DNA from: Bradyrhizobium quebecense
GTDB lineage: Bacteria > Pseudomonadota > Alphaproteobacteria > Rhizobiales > Xanthobacteraceae
Length of the DNA stretch: 64,000 nucleotides
Direction: 5' to 3'
Assembly: GCF_013373795.3 (NCBI RefSeq)
Contig: NZ_CP088022.1
Span: 5,766,001-5,830,000, forward strand
Positions within the stretch are counted from its first letter, which is position 1. Every line of letters begins with the position of its first letter. This document shows positions 30,731-40,440 of this stretch, in pieces. The translations under genes and the position numbers were made by a program. The notes below the pieces were generated by a model, which was not told the DNA's origin, did not search any database, and saw only the letters and a program-made list of their open reading frames with translations.

Positions 30731-31012
30731 ATGGCAGCAGGTTGGATGGTTTCAATTGGCTACATAGAAAGCGGCCAACTTCGGCACGTAACGTATGCGG
30801 TCGCGGTGGCTAACGCCACCGAAGCCATCAAGGCTTCACTGGATGTCGGCGCCTCCCGATTCTCATTGGATGCCGGTCTCGGCTGGGTGGCCTTGGCGAA
30901 TTCTGAACTCAGTCTACAGCAACTGGATGATCTCGGCATGGTGAAAGGCGGGATTTATTCCCTATGGGACGACACGCATGATTGGCTGATCTGGCCCCGC
31001 CAACTCCATTAA
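30731..31012 (+). CDS. Small-protein family B, copy 3
   Basis: 93-residue protein: MAAGWMVSIGYIESGQLRHV, TYAVAVANATEAIKASLDVG, then an insertion of about ten residues relative to copy 2 and LQQLDDLGMVKGGIYSLWDD, ending WLIWPRQLH. It keeps the GWMVSI and TYAVAVA blocks but has lost the DP-I-RP tail. Divergent from the broken family-A copy 30376..30611 and followed after 18 bases by another small gene. Function unknown. Confidence 0.55.
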   Translation: MAAGWMVSIGYIESGQLRHVTYAVAVANATEAIKASLDVGASRFSLDAGLGWVALANSELSLQQLDDLGMVKGGIYSLWDDTHDWLIWPRQLH

Positions 31013-31030
31013 GTTTGATCAGTGAACACG

Positions 31031-31258
31031 ATGACTTGGCAAGGAGCGATGGTTCGCGGTCTACCGGCAATCGGGCGCGGTGTCCGCTACGGCGCGCGAG
31101 ACAGTTCGGCCTGCGCGGAGATCTCATGGGAAGGGCACGACGAGAATGACCCCGCCTGCGGTCGCCGATGGGCTATGATCGGCACCGCGGGCAGGCTCGT
31201 CGGTCACTTCTACATACACAATGGCGACGATTCAGCCTTCGTTTGCGAACGCGGCTGA
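31031..31258 (+). CDS. Small uncharacterised protein downstream of family B
   Basis: 75 residues: MTWQGAMVRGLPAIGRGVRY, then ACAEISWEGHDENDPACGRR and a beta-like end LVGHFYIHNGDDSAFVCERG. Two Cys residues and a compact mixed composition suggest a real folded protein rather than a chance frame. An alternative GTG start is at 31022. No family recognised. Confidence 0.45.
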   Translation: MTWQGAMVRGLPAIGRGVRYGARDSSACAEISWEGHDENDPACGRRWAMIGTAGRLVGHFYIHNGDDSAFVCERG

Positions 31259-31426
31259 GTTCTTCAACAGCCTGCTAGGTCGTCACGCGCCTCGAAAGCA
31301 CAAGAGACCTGATCAACGGACTGGCGCACGCGGCCCCGACCTCGCGGCCAGCCCCGTGTCACGGATGTTCGATGGCTCTGGCAGAGGCTCGTTAACTCGT
31401 ACGCCAATGCCTCACGGAGCGGCAAG

Positions 31427-31693
31427 ATGGACGGCTGGTTAGTAACGGTCGCCATCAAGGAAGACGGCGATGACGACGACGACGGGTACAGGCACATAAC
31501 TTACGCGGTCGCAGTCGCAAACCCGAGCAAAGCCGCAAAGCTGGCCATGAGAGATAGCGTCGCAAAGGGCGCAATGGTTAACCGTCCGCTCGAAGCTGCA
31601 ATGTTGCAAAGTCTCGGCTGGGAAGCTGGCGAGCTGGCCGTGGTTCACGACGATGACATTGATCCAATCACCTCACGGCCTCGGCATCATTAG
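31427..31693 (+). CDS. Small-protein family B, copy 4
   Basis: 88 residues: MDGWLVTVAIKEDGDDDDDG, YRHITYAVAVANPSKAAKLA, then MLQSLGWEAGELAVVHDDDI and DPITSRPRHH. The ATG follows GGAG with about seven bases between. An acidic run of five Asp follows the first strand. Best-preserved member with the MDGW start type; the degenerate copies at 16913 and 34534 are closer to this one than to copies 2 and 3. Function unknown. Confidence 0.62.
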   Translation: MDGWLVTVAIKEDGDDDDDGYRHITYAVAVANPSKAAKLAMRDSVAKGAMVNRPLEAAMLQSLGWEAGELAVVHDDDIDPITSRPRHH

Positions 31694-31882
31694 CCAACGT
31701 CGGATTTTTCATTCAACAGCGTCGGATTGGAAACATGCATGTCCGGAAGCTCCACGAGCAGTTAGCTGGCGCGTTGTGAAGACGCGAGTCGCTTGCTTCT
31801 CTCCTCCTTGGCAACCGAGTTGTTGACGCCCGCGAGGTGTGATCGCCAAGATAATAAAAGGCCAACAAGGAGAGGAGAAAAC

Positions 31883-33050
31883 ATGGGCGCGGTGAAGACG
31901 GTTTTCATCGTGGGTGGCGGAATTGGCGGTTTGACGGTGGCCCATGCGCTTCTACAGATCGGCGCATCCACCAGAGTCATTGAAGTGGGAGACAAGCGTG
32001 ACCGGATCGGCACCCAAATTACGCTACTGGGGAACACCTTGCTGGCACTCGCCGAACTGGGATTGGTGGATGCGTGTCTTGAAGGTGGCCTTGGTTGGGA
32101 CTTCGTGTCGGTGCGCGATGGCGCAGGAACGATTCTGAGCGAACAGTCCACCCCAAGAATTTGGGACGCCGATCGTCCTGGCGCACTGGGAATCATGCGG
32201 CCACGTCTGGGACAGATCCTGGAAGACTTTGCGACGAAGGGCGGCGCGAAGATTGATTCAACACAACCGTCACCCGAATTGATCAGGACGATGGAGGGGT
32301 GACGGTTCAGCTATCGAACGGCGAGACGGGCCGCGCCGACCTGCTGATCGCTGCGGATGGTATCTATTCCAACATCCGCCACAGCATCTTCGGCGAAGAG
32401 TTCAAGCCGCACTACGCCGGTCAAGGCGTATGGCGTTATACGGTTTTCGCACCGAGGCGATGAATGGCTTCGTCCTGTATCGCCTTCCGACGGGCCGAGT
32501 AGTTGGCGCGCTGCCGCTATCGAAAGAACTGTGCTATCTGTTCTTCTTGGAACGCACGGACGAAAAGCTTCGTATTCTGCAAGATCAGGTGTGCGACTAT
32601 CTCCGTAAACTGCTCGCCCCCTTTACGGCGCCCGAACTGGTCGCGGCTGCCAAGGTGATCGGAAGACAAGCACATAAGCTACCGCCCATTTCATTTACAT
32701 AGCTATCGCCCATTTGATGTCTTGATGATGCCAGCCCCCTGGCATCGTGGCCGTGTCGTGCTATTGGGCGACGCGGCCCATTCGTTGACGCCGCAAATGA
32801 CATCCGGCGGCGGTATGGCAATCGAGGATGCACTGGTTCTTGCCCAGGAACTGGATCGCAACGACGACTTGTAGACTTCGCTCGTGACCTATTGCCGTCG
32901 GCGCGAGCAAAGGGTCAGTCGCGTATACGACATCGCATGCGCCATTTGCCGGGAACAGCGCAAACCGGAGCTGGCCGGGACCATTCGATGGGCCTTCTTC
33001 GTGAAGGCTACGCGTTTCTGGCTACGCCCGTCTGATCGGAAGCAGGCGAA
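31883..33050 (+). pseudogene. FAD-dependent monooxygenase, frameshifted
   Basis: Aromatic-ring hydroxylase type flavoprotein. N-terminal FAD-binding MGAVKTVFIVGGGIGGLTVA (GxGxxG), then the frame breaks near 32290 (ADLLIAADGIYSNIRHSIFG in another frame), again near 32450 (AMNGFVLYRLPTGRVVGALP), and the second FAD motif GRVVLLGDAAHSLTPQMTSG with GGGMAIEDALVLAQEL at 32750-32870 is in yet another frame. At least four indels. Precedes an MFS remnant in the same direction, so it was probably a small uptake-and-hydroxylation operon. Confidence 0.8.
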
Positions 33051-33167
33051 GTCAGCTGGGAAGGGACAGACGTCGATTCCGCGGTGGCAGGGCCACGTCC
33101 GTGGACCGAACGCAAACTCCGTACTCACTTCGGCCCACAACAAGTATGTCACGAGAAGGGGAACTGT

Positions 33168-33522
33168 ATGACAAGACAGGCGGGGTCGCTGCAGGGATGG
33201 ATTTTGACATCTGCCCCATGGATGACGATTTTTGGAGTGGTTCTGTATCGCCAGTCCTGCCGTTTATGATGAAAGATCTTGCGCAGAACACCGAAGCGCA
33301 GGTATTGGTTCCGACGGTGCTTGCCGGGTCGGCGGTGATCATCGCGATCCTGTCGCCATTCGTAGGCGTTTTGGTCAAGCGCGTTGCACGCAAGAGTACT
33401 TTGATAGCGACGCGATCGCGGAATCGGCGCCGGTCTGGCTTAACGACATCTATCACATCATCGCGAGCCGGATGATCGTCGGCGCTGCCGAGGCAGTAGT
33501 GACGGCGGTCGCAAATCCGTAG
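33168..33522 (+). pseudogene. Major facilitator transporter remnant
   Basis: Fragments of a transporter: SVSPVLPFMMKDLAQNTEAQ, VLVPTVLAGSAVIIAILSPF, VGVLVKRVARKSTLI, and in another frame NDIYHIIASRMIVGAAEAVV. Only the first two or three membrane spans remain. Confidence 0.6.
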
Positions 33523-33539
33523 CAATAAGCGAATGGCCC

Positions 33540-33650
33540 GATTTGATAGAGAACTTCCTGCACTGTCTTGTCCGCCAGCGATAGCTGCAACTCAATACCT
33601 TTGGTCCCGAGCACGGCAACAGACTTTATCTGTTCGTTCGTCACGGCCAT
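33540..33650 (-). pseudogene. N-terminal fragment of an unknown protein
   Basis: MAVTNEQIKSVAVLGTKGIE then LQLSLADKTVQEVLYQI, after which the frame runs into the MFS remnant. Not recognised. Confidence 0.3.
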
Positions 33651-33758
33651 TGATTATGCTCGCATCTCGCTGATGATGATGTGATCGCAAAGCACCCCGG
33701 TTTCATCCTCAAAATAAGCTCTCACATCGTGGCGAGGCCGACAACGGGCGGACACGCT

Positions 33759-33980
33759 TTAACTCTCGATCAGCCTGCGCAGGATGGCTTCCGCGCGCAT
33801 CCCGACGGCCGTGTGGTGCTGCGCCGCCTTGATGGACTTGAACCGCCCCGGATCATTCTGAGCGATGTCAGGATCAGCTAGGAGACGCTGGAAACGCGCC
33901 CTGCGTCACGCCTGTATGGGACGAAGGCGCGGGAGGATCGCCGGCCGCTCTTCAACACTGACCCGCTTCTCGCTCGGCAC
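33759..33980 (-). pseudogene. Small-protein family A, copy 4, nonsense mutation
   Basis: Same layout as the intact copy: GGAGG nine bases before a GTG at 33980, then a C-terminal part reading FQRLLADPDIAQNDPGRFKS and IKAAQHHTAVGMRAEAILRR. The conserved QAWRRARFQ has become QA-stop-RRARFQ through TGG to TGA. Otherwise the frame is clean. Confidence 0.65.
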
Positions 33981-34148
33981 TTCCAGTCGCCTCCTCTTGA
34001 GGCTATGAGTCTAGCGCAACTCCCGGCCCGTGTGGAGGAGGTTCCCGGGATGATACGGATTAATCAAGACCGGCCGAATTCGACAACGAGGGATGGCTCG
34101 ATTAGTATTCCGGACCAATCTCGCCTGCGCCTTTGTTGAGCCTCCGAT

Positions 34149-34397
34149 ATGAAACGACCGTTGATCGCCGCCGCGCTCCTCCTCCTGACCGATTCGTCTG
34201 TGAATGCCCAAAGCGCACTAACTGACGCGGAACGTGGAGCTATCCACAAAGCGCGCGAATTTTGTATCGAAGCTCTTGGCCGTGACCGCCGTCGAATATT
34301 TTTCGGAAACAGCGACACCGCCGACGCGTTTCACGCACAGGTTAATGAGTGCGCAATGCGCATCATGCCTCGTTACCTGCCTCCCGCGAGCCGTTGA
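34149..34397 (+). CDS. Small secreted protein with signal peptide
   Basis: 82 residues: signal peptide MKRPLIAAALLLLTDSSVNA with likely cleavage after Ala20 or shortly after, then SALTDAERGAIHKAREFCIE, GRDRRRIFFGNSDTADAFHA and a Cys-containing end VNECAMRIMPRYLPPASR. Two Cys could form a disulphide in the periplasm. No family recognised. Confidence 0.5.
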   Translation: MKRPLIAAALLLLTDSSVNAQSALTDAERGAIHKAREFCIEALGRDRRRIFFGNSDTADAFHAQVNECAMRIMPRYLPPASR

Positions 34398-34533
34398 GGC
34401 TAGTCTGGGTATGTTTCTTGTTTGCGTGCAGCCGCGCTCGGTTGACGGCATGCACGCCCGATGGCTCCGAATTTGCAGGATCATCGGTCCGAGCCGATTT
34501 CACATGACGAGGGCTGCTCCCGAGGGCAGCAAG

Positions 34534-34799
34534 GTGGATGGTTGGATAGTGACTGTCGCCATCTTCAAGAAAGACAGCGACGACGACGAAGACTTCGGGC
34601 ATGTAACTTACACGGTTGCGGTCACCGATCCGGCGGAAGCCGTGAAGCTGACCCTGAAAGACTGCGGCGCAAAGGCCGCAATGCTAACTGCCCGATCGAA
34701 AAGGAGCAGTTGCAAAGGCTCGGCCTGGAGCCCGGCGCGCTGATAGCTATACACGATGACGAGGTTGATCCAATCATCCCGCGCCCCAGACGTGACTAA
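34534..34799 (+). pseudogene. Small-protein family B, copy 5, single frameshift
   Basis: GTG at 34534, then DGWIVTVAIFKKDSDDDEDF, GHVTYTVAVTDPAEAVKLTL, DCGAKAAML; one A is missing near 34686 compared with copy 1, so the rest is in the next frame: NCPIEKEQLQRLGLEPGALI and IHDDEVDPIIPRPRRD to the stop at 34799. One base would restore it. Confidence 0.65.
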
Positions 34800-35450
34800 A
34801 AGCGCCGCACGTCTGATCTCGTTCAGTCGCGTCCGGTTCATGACATGCACGTCCGGAAGCTGCCACCACAGTGCAGGTAGTCAGTCTGCACAAGGTGTGA
34901 AAGCAAGCCGTTTTGCGTCTCTGCAGCGTGACCGTCTGGCACGCGAGTTGCTGAGCCCTGTTGGCTTGGTTGCTTATTGATGACCCTCGTGAGACGGCCA
35001 AGTCTCCACCAGCAACTCGTGCGGGCGGCTCCTTCCGCCGTCCGCACGCTTTTCATTGATCGCCCTAGCGCCGCGTTTCGTGTCGATCATGACCCGTGAA
35101 GAGGCTGTGCAGCTTTTCGCCTCCCTGACTGTCTGGCACGCGAGTTGCTGAGAGACGTTTGGATTTGGCTTCTCATACTTTTGCACAACCCCCGTGAGAT
35201 GGCCAAGTCCGCGCAGCCTTAACTAGCGCCAGCGCCTCCTCCAGCCGCTCGCGCGTCTTTCCGTAGCATCGGCCTAGCGGCGCGGCGTGGAGATCATGCT
35301 ATGACCCGTGAAGAGGCGTTGAAGAACGCCATTGAGGCACTCTCACAGTGGTCCCAAGGGACGGTCGCAACAGCTGTCGTGCTTGCCGCGATCGCGAAGC
35401 TCGAACTGACTAGGCCGCCGCCCAGACGGCCTCGAAAACGGAAAGTCACT
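34780..35450 (+). repeat. Segmental duplication partner of about 17120-17830
   Basis: The family-B flank and the 5' half of family C recur here in the same order. Together with the gene copies this shows duplication of a whole B-flank-C block. Confidence 0.7.
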
Positions 35451-35558
35451 TCCTACGCCAGCGCTCACGATCGCTGGAGGCTGGTGCAATGGACAGACCA
35501 CATTTATACTGGCCTTCGAGGCTGCTATTCGTCTGCCGATGAGGGGAGGCGCACATGA
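35301..35558 (+). CDS. Small-protein family C
   Basis: 85 residues: MTREEALKNAIEALSQWSQG, TVATAVVLAAIAKLELTRPP, then PRRPRKRKVTSYASAHDRW. The first 45 residues match the N-terminus of the M41-like protein at 17715, whose equivalent ATG is mutated. A helical start and basic proline-rich linker suggest an adaptor or DNA-contacting tail. The TGA overlaps the ATG of the next frame (ACATGAGC). Confidence 0.5.
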   Translation: MTREEALKNAIEALSQWSQGTVATAVVLAAIAKLELTRPPPRRPRKRKVTSYASAHDRWRLVQWTDHIYTGLRGCYSSADEGRRT

Positions 35559-35896
35559 GCATCAACCGAGCTTCTCGAAGCTATAGTATTCTCATCGCAG
35601 ACGCGGCCGCATCTGTCGTTAATACGGCTTGCACAGCATGGCGGCTGCACGACCGGACCGACAGAGAAGGCACAAGTGATCGGACCATAAGCGAAAGCGA
35701 AGAGATCGACCAAAACGAAAAGCCGGCGCAGTGGCCGGCCCCGCAAATCTTCAATAGCTTGATATGCTCAATGGAAGTACATCATAATCACTTCGATATC
35801 CGACGTGATGCGGGGCTGACGGTCAGTCAAGTGAGCGTCCACAATGCGGCGCGCAACCAAGTGCGTAACGATATCTCCGAGATCGCGGGCGGCTGA
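35555..35896 (+). CDS. Hypothetical protein coupled to family C
   Basis: 113 residues starting MSINRASRSYSILIADAAAS. The ATG has GGAGG five bases upstream and overlaps the family-C stop, which favours a real start. Composition is mixed, with no family recognised, and its second half overlaps an opposing gene at 35768..36109, so the true 3' extent is doubtful. Confidence 0.35.
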   Translation: MSINRASRSYSILIADAAASVVNTACTAWRLHDRTDREGTSDRTISESEEIDQNEKPAQWPAPQIFNSLICSMEVHHNHFDIRRDAGLTVSQVSVHNAARNQVRNDISEIAGG

Positions 35897-36109
35897 GAGA
35901 ATGGTCCATACCTCAGCTAGTAGCGCTTGGCGTTCTGGCGGGACGGACATGCCCCTGTCCTCCTCAAGCCGGAACGACACGGACGGGAGCATCGGATATC
36001 GTCGCCTCGTATTCACCAAAGAACGGCCATCAATGGACGCTCCTATGTGCTTTTCGATGTATAGAACGAGGCCGGCACGAACCGCCTCAATGAACTCGGT
36101 CGCCGTCAG
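35768..36109 (-). CDS. Hypothetical protein, start codon eroded to CTG
   Basis: Open frame of 113 residues: ATEFIEAVRAGLVLYIEKHI, GRSLVNTRRRYPMLPSVSFR, LEEDRGMSVPPERQALLAEV, ending TSDIEVIMMYFH. The natural start position is CTG at 36109, directly after the TGA of the upstream gene; TTG at 36019 and ATG at 35950 (preceded by GAGGAGG) are alternatives. Protein-like composition over its whole length. No family recognised. Confidence 0.45.
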   Translation of the reverse strand: MTATEFIEAVRAGLVLYIEKHIGASIDGRSLVNTRRRYPMLPSVSFRLEEDRGMSVPPERQALLAEVWTILSAARDLGDIVTHLVARRIVDAHLTDRQPRITSDIEVIMMYFH

Positions 36110-36510
36110 TCAAATGATCTCTTTGCTCTCCATCTCCCCCCTGAGGTACGCCGAGATGCTTTGAAACGCCGCGCCCAGCGTGCCGCCGAGCGAGGAGACG
36201 ATGGCGAGCGCGACCCCGGCGCGGAGGACCGAGTACTCGCCCGAGGTGACCCCGCGGGCAGGATCACGGCTCCCAGGTTCGGCATCCGCAGCGGAAGACG
36301 TTGCGCAAGACGATGGCGATCAAACGCGATCACTTCGCGGTCGTCGTCCGTCACTGGGTTGTCGTGCATGTGGTCGATAGCAGCGAGGTCGATGGCTTCA
36401 CTGCTGCGGGCCGTCTCGGCGACGACCAACTCGATTTGCTCGCGCTTCAGCGCAGTGAGCCGCTGCGCCTCCGCAATCAACGTGCCAGCCGCTCGGTCAT
36501 TTGCGGCACT
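36110..36510 (-). pseudogene. Hypothetical membrane-anchored protein, frameshifted
   Basis: Starts MTER near 36500, then, shifted, LIAEAQRLTALKREQIELVV, DHMHDNPVTDDDREVIAFDR and LRMPNLGAVILPAG. A missing G in a G-run near 36254 shifts it again into TSGEYSVLRAGVALAIVSSL, GGTLGAAFQSISAYLRGEME, a likely membrane helix. Its TGA abuts the start of 35768..36109, so the two were an operon. Confidence 0.45.
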
Positions 36511-36659
36511 TGACGAAAGCGACCTGAACAGCCGGCTCCAGGTACACGACGTGATCGCCTTCAGGACGCGGTGCACGAAGATGGATTTCATCTCGATCTC
36601 GATTACCCCGGAGAGCTTGGTGTCGCCACACCGTGAGCAGCCCGCGGGCAACGCCATTG

Positions 36660-36871
36660 CGCCGCGCCACCTCGGAGATGTTCGCCCCCTCCTCGAAGCT
36701 CTCCGCTACGATCCGGGCCTTCTCTTCGCCCGTCCATCGCCGCCGCTGTCCGGTGATCACCTCGACCCGACGATAGGAATCACCTTCCTGCCTGGCATCA
36801 AGCATGGTATTTGCCATCGTTGCACCTCCACCGATCAGCTCATGCCAGGCTGTATCGCAGGCGAGCCTCAC
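36660..36871 (-). pseudogene. IS66-type TnpA fragment
   Basis: MANTMLDARQEGDSYRRVEV, then GQRRRWTGEEKARIVAESFE and GANISEVARRNGVARGLLTV, the helix-turn-helix N-terminus of IS66 OrfA. The frame leaves the family after about residue 70. Confidence 0.65.
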
Positions 36872-37600
36872 GATGGCGAGGTGGGGGCTTCATCCCGGTT
36901 ACGTTGATCCAACCCGATCGGTCAGGGGATGCGGGGCCTTGGGCGACGTAACACGACCTGCGACGAAAATTCGTTGCGATCGAAGGTGCAGATGCGCTTG
37001 CGCCGCCCGCCCCTATGTCCCTATGTCCCCGCACGTACGATCTGGGGAACGGCGGCGCAAGAGGACTGGCCCCTGGGCGATGAGGCTGATGCTGATCAAT
37101 TGTCGACGCCCTACACACAAAGATCCGGTACGATGATCGATCGTATCGTACCGCGCTCGTTGCGGAATCAGCAACAAGAGGTTTGCCCAACGACTCTTTG
37201 TGCTTTTCAGAAGAGAGCTTGGCCAACGATTTCACGGTCCGAGACTTTGATACCCCGATGCGGTGAGACGCATGTTGCCCGGCAGCGCACGCCAATACCT
37301 AGCCAGGCCTCCAAAGCGATCGTCAGTCTCTGGAGACAAATCGGCGTGGGTCTGGTTCGCTACGGCAAGTTCTGCGATTAGTAAGGCTACCGATACACCG
37401 CTAGCCGGTGCCTTCTCCCAAGACTTGGTAGGTTGAACTTAGTTGGACAGCGCCCTCTAATGACCAATGATCAGGCGACCTGCAAGCCGAAAGGCGAGCC
37501 CAAGTTTGCCGGAGACGGCGTGGGGTTTCGGCGAACGTCTCTTCGGGCGATTTTGACAATGGAAGCGGTAGGCCACACGATGCTCCGTACTCTCATTCTA
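36872..37600. other. Interval without a supported gene
   Basis: Short frames on both strands without motifs or ribosome sites. Probably degraded sequence ahead of the peroxidase pseudogene. Confidence 0.4.
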
Positions 37601-37659
37601 ATTGCCTTAGCGTTTCGTCACGACAAGATCGAGCGCTCAGGGTACCGACGCCAACCCTA

Positions 37660-39360
37660 TCTATGTTGACCAAGGTATGGATTGGACCGCGTATGGATTG
37701 GACCGCGGCAGCGAGAGCGGATTTCTATTCGCGCGATCAGGGTTCGCGTTTGATTTCGTTATCTTGGATGCAGGCCCTGAAGCAAACGAACGGACAGCCG
37801 TTCCTCGCGGATGGCTTGTCACGGTACGGGTATCTACGGAATCCTGCAAACACGGCCAACCTTCCCGCCGGCTTTCACGCTTCTGGCCCTCAAGACTTCC
37901 AGGTCGTCGGAATGACCAGCTCGGCATGTCACTCGCGCCAGATCGAATTTGACGGCAAGGTGTATCGGGTGGATGGCAGTCCGGGGTTTGTAGACTTCTA
38001 CGCACTGCTTGGCGATCTGGACAAGGCAGTCGGCGACGTGATCGCCAGCGACAGCTCGTTCGCTCCGTTTTCTGCAGCTGTTCTGCGGTCCGCAACGCCG
38101 GATGCGGCCGATGTTGCGGATCTTCGTCGACAGGTAGATGGGTGGTACTTGCGGTTTCACACGCTCATGGTGCGTGCGCTGCCCAAGAACGGCTGGGGAG
38201 TTGGCCGTCTGGATGCTGTAGGTATGATTTTCAAGCGCATATCCGGACTGGACATCGGCCCGCCACCCGACTTCATGATCCCGGAAAACATGAAAACCGC
38301 GGACGCTCCTGTGAGATACCCATTCCTTTGGAATTCGCCGCGACAGGACAAAAGACAATGGCCTGGATTCGCCAACGATGGAAGTGACATCTTGGGGCTA
38401 GCTCGGAACGTTGGCGAGGTTCTGGGGGTATTCACTACGTTCGAGCCGATGCGTCAGGGCGCGATCATCAATTTCCTCGACAATTAACTCCGCCAATTTC
38501 GACGGCCTGAGCGAGCTTGAAGCTTGGTGAAGTGAATCGGCACTCCGAAATGGCCCTGGAAGATTGACGCTGCTTTAGCCCCCCGAGGCAAGGGTGAAAG
38601 GGATTCCGCTGAAGGGGGGTGTCGCGAATGCCACGGGATTGAAGACGGAGAGCAACGCATTCCATTCATCAAAACATGGAGGACTACGGTCCAGAACGTT
38701 GGTACCGATACACGAGAATACGACGTCCTCGCCTGGAAAGCGAAGACGGGCGTGCTGAAGGGAGCGTACATCCCTTCGCGACCGTCCCACTCAAGGAGAA
38801 CGATGAGATCCTTAACATTCTTGCGACCTCGGTCATTGGTTCGATCGCAGAACACCTGTTGGCCGGCGGCGCGCCTTCCACTAACGCACGGGTGGCAGCG
38901 GCGCCAGACCCGGGATCGTCGGACACACCGGAGTCTCTGGGGCTCGTGCGACTACCACCAACGCTGCAGGATTTGCTAACGGCTTTCGATACTGCCAGCA
39001 CCTCCGAAGCAATCAAAAAGGCCAAGCGGCAGGGAGCAGCCGTGGGGCGCCTACGAGGCTCGTGTTCTGCAGGGTATTTGGGCCGCCGCACCTCATCTTC
39101 ATAACGGCTCGGTCCCTACCCTGGCGGAATTGCTCAAGCCATCAGGGGATGCGCAAACCGCAGTTCAGCGTTCGACGGAAATATGACATTGAAGACGTTG
39201 GTCTTGCTGCGTCCCAGGAAGCCGCTGAGCGAAACTCTGTCTGTCACGGATTGTAGTAATATCAATTCTGGAAATAGCCCATGCGGACACGAGTACGGGA
39301 CCAGTTTAAGCGACCGCGACAAAAAGGCGTTGCTTGAATACCTCAAGACACTGTGACCCG
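37660..39360 (+). pseudogene. Di-haem cytochrome c peroxidase-like protein, decayed
   Basis: The largest clean stretch (37691-38487) reads MDWTAAARADFYSRDQGSRL, LSWMQALKQTNGQPFLADGL, then VVGMTSSACHSRQIEFDGKV, where a CxxCH haem site has lost its first Cys (SSACH), and VRYPFLWNSPRQDKRQWPGF. After a stop at 38487 homology continues in other frames: CRECHGIEDGEQRIPFIKTW at about 38617 (intact second CxxCH) and VGTDTREYDVLAWKAKTGVL, and finally SPCGHEYGTSLSDRDKKALL near 39280-39340. Many indels. Periplasmic di-haem peroxidase/oxidase family; the exact activity is unknown. Confidence 0.65.
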
Positions 39361-39544
39361 CTCCGGCGCTCCCTCTTTGACCGGTTTCCAGCATGCTGTC
39401 GGTCACAGTATGCTCGCTTATCGGCACGAGCCTTGAAACGGAGATCTGATCCAGCACAGCTGCTCAAGGAAGCGCAAGTGATGGCTTACAAATTATCGCG
39501 TTTCTACCGTTTGCGTCGCTTGTGCATACGAAACGAGGTTTCAC

Positions 39545-39763
39545 ATGACACCAATCTCAATACCACATCACAAAGAATGCCTTCGCTGTGGTTCTGGGTT
39601 AGTCACCAGCGAGTGGCATGAACGCGTCAATGCGAACGAAGTTCAGGTTCTTTGGCGCTGCTGGAACTGCAAACACCAATTTATCTCCGTCGTCACTTCC
39701 CACGAAAGGGAGCCGTCAGTCGCTGAGATCACAAAACCATTCTTTACGAGCCTGCTCGTCTGA
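39545..39763 (+). CDS. Small zinc-ribbon protein
   Basis: 72 residues with two CxxC pairs, CLRCGSG near residue 12 and CWNCKHQF near residue 40, the layout of a zinc ribbon: MTPISIPHHKECLRCGSGLV, then VQVLWRCWNCKHQFISVVTS. The ATG has GAGG six bases upstream. It ends three bases before a globin gene in the same direction, so the two were co-transcribed. Intact. Probable metal-binding regulator or accessory; exact role unknown. Confidence 0.62.
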   Translation: MTPISIPHHKECLRCGSGLVTSEWHERVNANEVQVLWRCWNCKHQFISVVTSHEREPSVAEITKPFFTSLLV

Positions 39764-39766
39764 CCA

Positions 39767-40185
39767 ATGACGCCCGAGCAGGTCGACCTTATCAGGATAT
39801 CGTTTGACGCGATGTGGCCGGTCCGTCGCGACCTCGCTGACCTGTGTTACAACAGGTTCGTTGAACTAGCTCCTGATGCAAGAGATATGTTCGGCGGCGA
39901 TATCGAGCAGCAGCGGATGAAGGCGCTGGATATGATCACCGCGCTGCCCGCCTCGCTCGACGAAAGACCGATGTTCCAATCGCTGATCACGCTTTCAGGT
40001 CACAAGCACGCCAGACTTTGCGTTCAGCCATCGCACTTCGTCGCAATGGGCGAGGCGTTGATGTGGAGCTTTGATTGCAAATTCGGCCCTTCTTTCACCC
40101 CGAGCTGAGGGAATCGTGGCGGACGCTTTACGCCACCGCCCAGAACGAGATGCTGCGCGCGGCCGGCCGGCAGAGTTCGTTTTGA
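39767..40185 (+). pseudogene. Single-domain bacterial globin, C-terminal frameshift
   Basis: Vitreoscilla-type haemoglobin: MTPEQVDLIRISFDAMWPVR (A helix), DLCYNRFVELAPDARDMFGG, RPMFQSLITLSGHKHARLCV with the proximal His in GHKHARL, then EALMWSFDCKFG. A one-base shift near 40090 ends the frame early (PSFTPS). In the next frame the normal end follows: FHPELRESWRTLYATAQNEM to a TGA at 40183. Role would be O2 or NO handling. One base would restore it. Confidence 0.75.
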
Positions 40186-40199
40186 CAACGGCGGGCGAG

Positions 40200-40440
40200 A
40201 AGCCTAATTCGTGACCCAATCGTGGGTCTCCGGTCGGCTGGAGACACACGAAAAAACCTTGTCGCGCGAACAGTGTTCGTGCTCCTGAGCTGACGTTCCG
40301 AGATTCGCTGAATTGGAAACTCACGCCAACGCGCTTCGATGAGTCCTGCGGAGAAATGAAATTCGTAGTGACCGCCTTGACGTTCCGCCATACGATCGAT
40401 GACCCATCGGCGTTTTCGATCGGCATCGAGCGTGGGTGCG
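40200..40440 (-). pseudogene. Remnant of an unknown small protein
   Basis: Reads MAERQGGHYEFHFSAGLIEA and RWREFPIQRISERQLRS, then loses sense. Not recognised. Confidence 0.3.
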
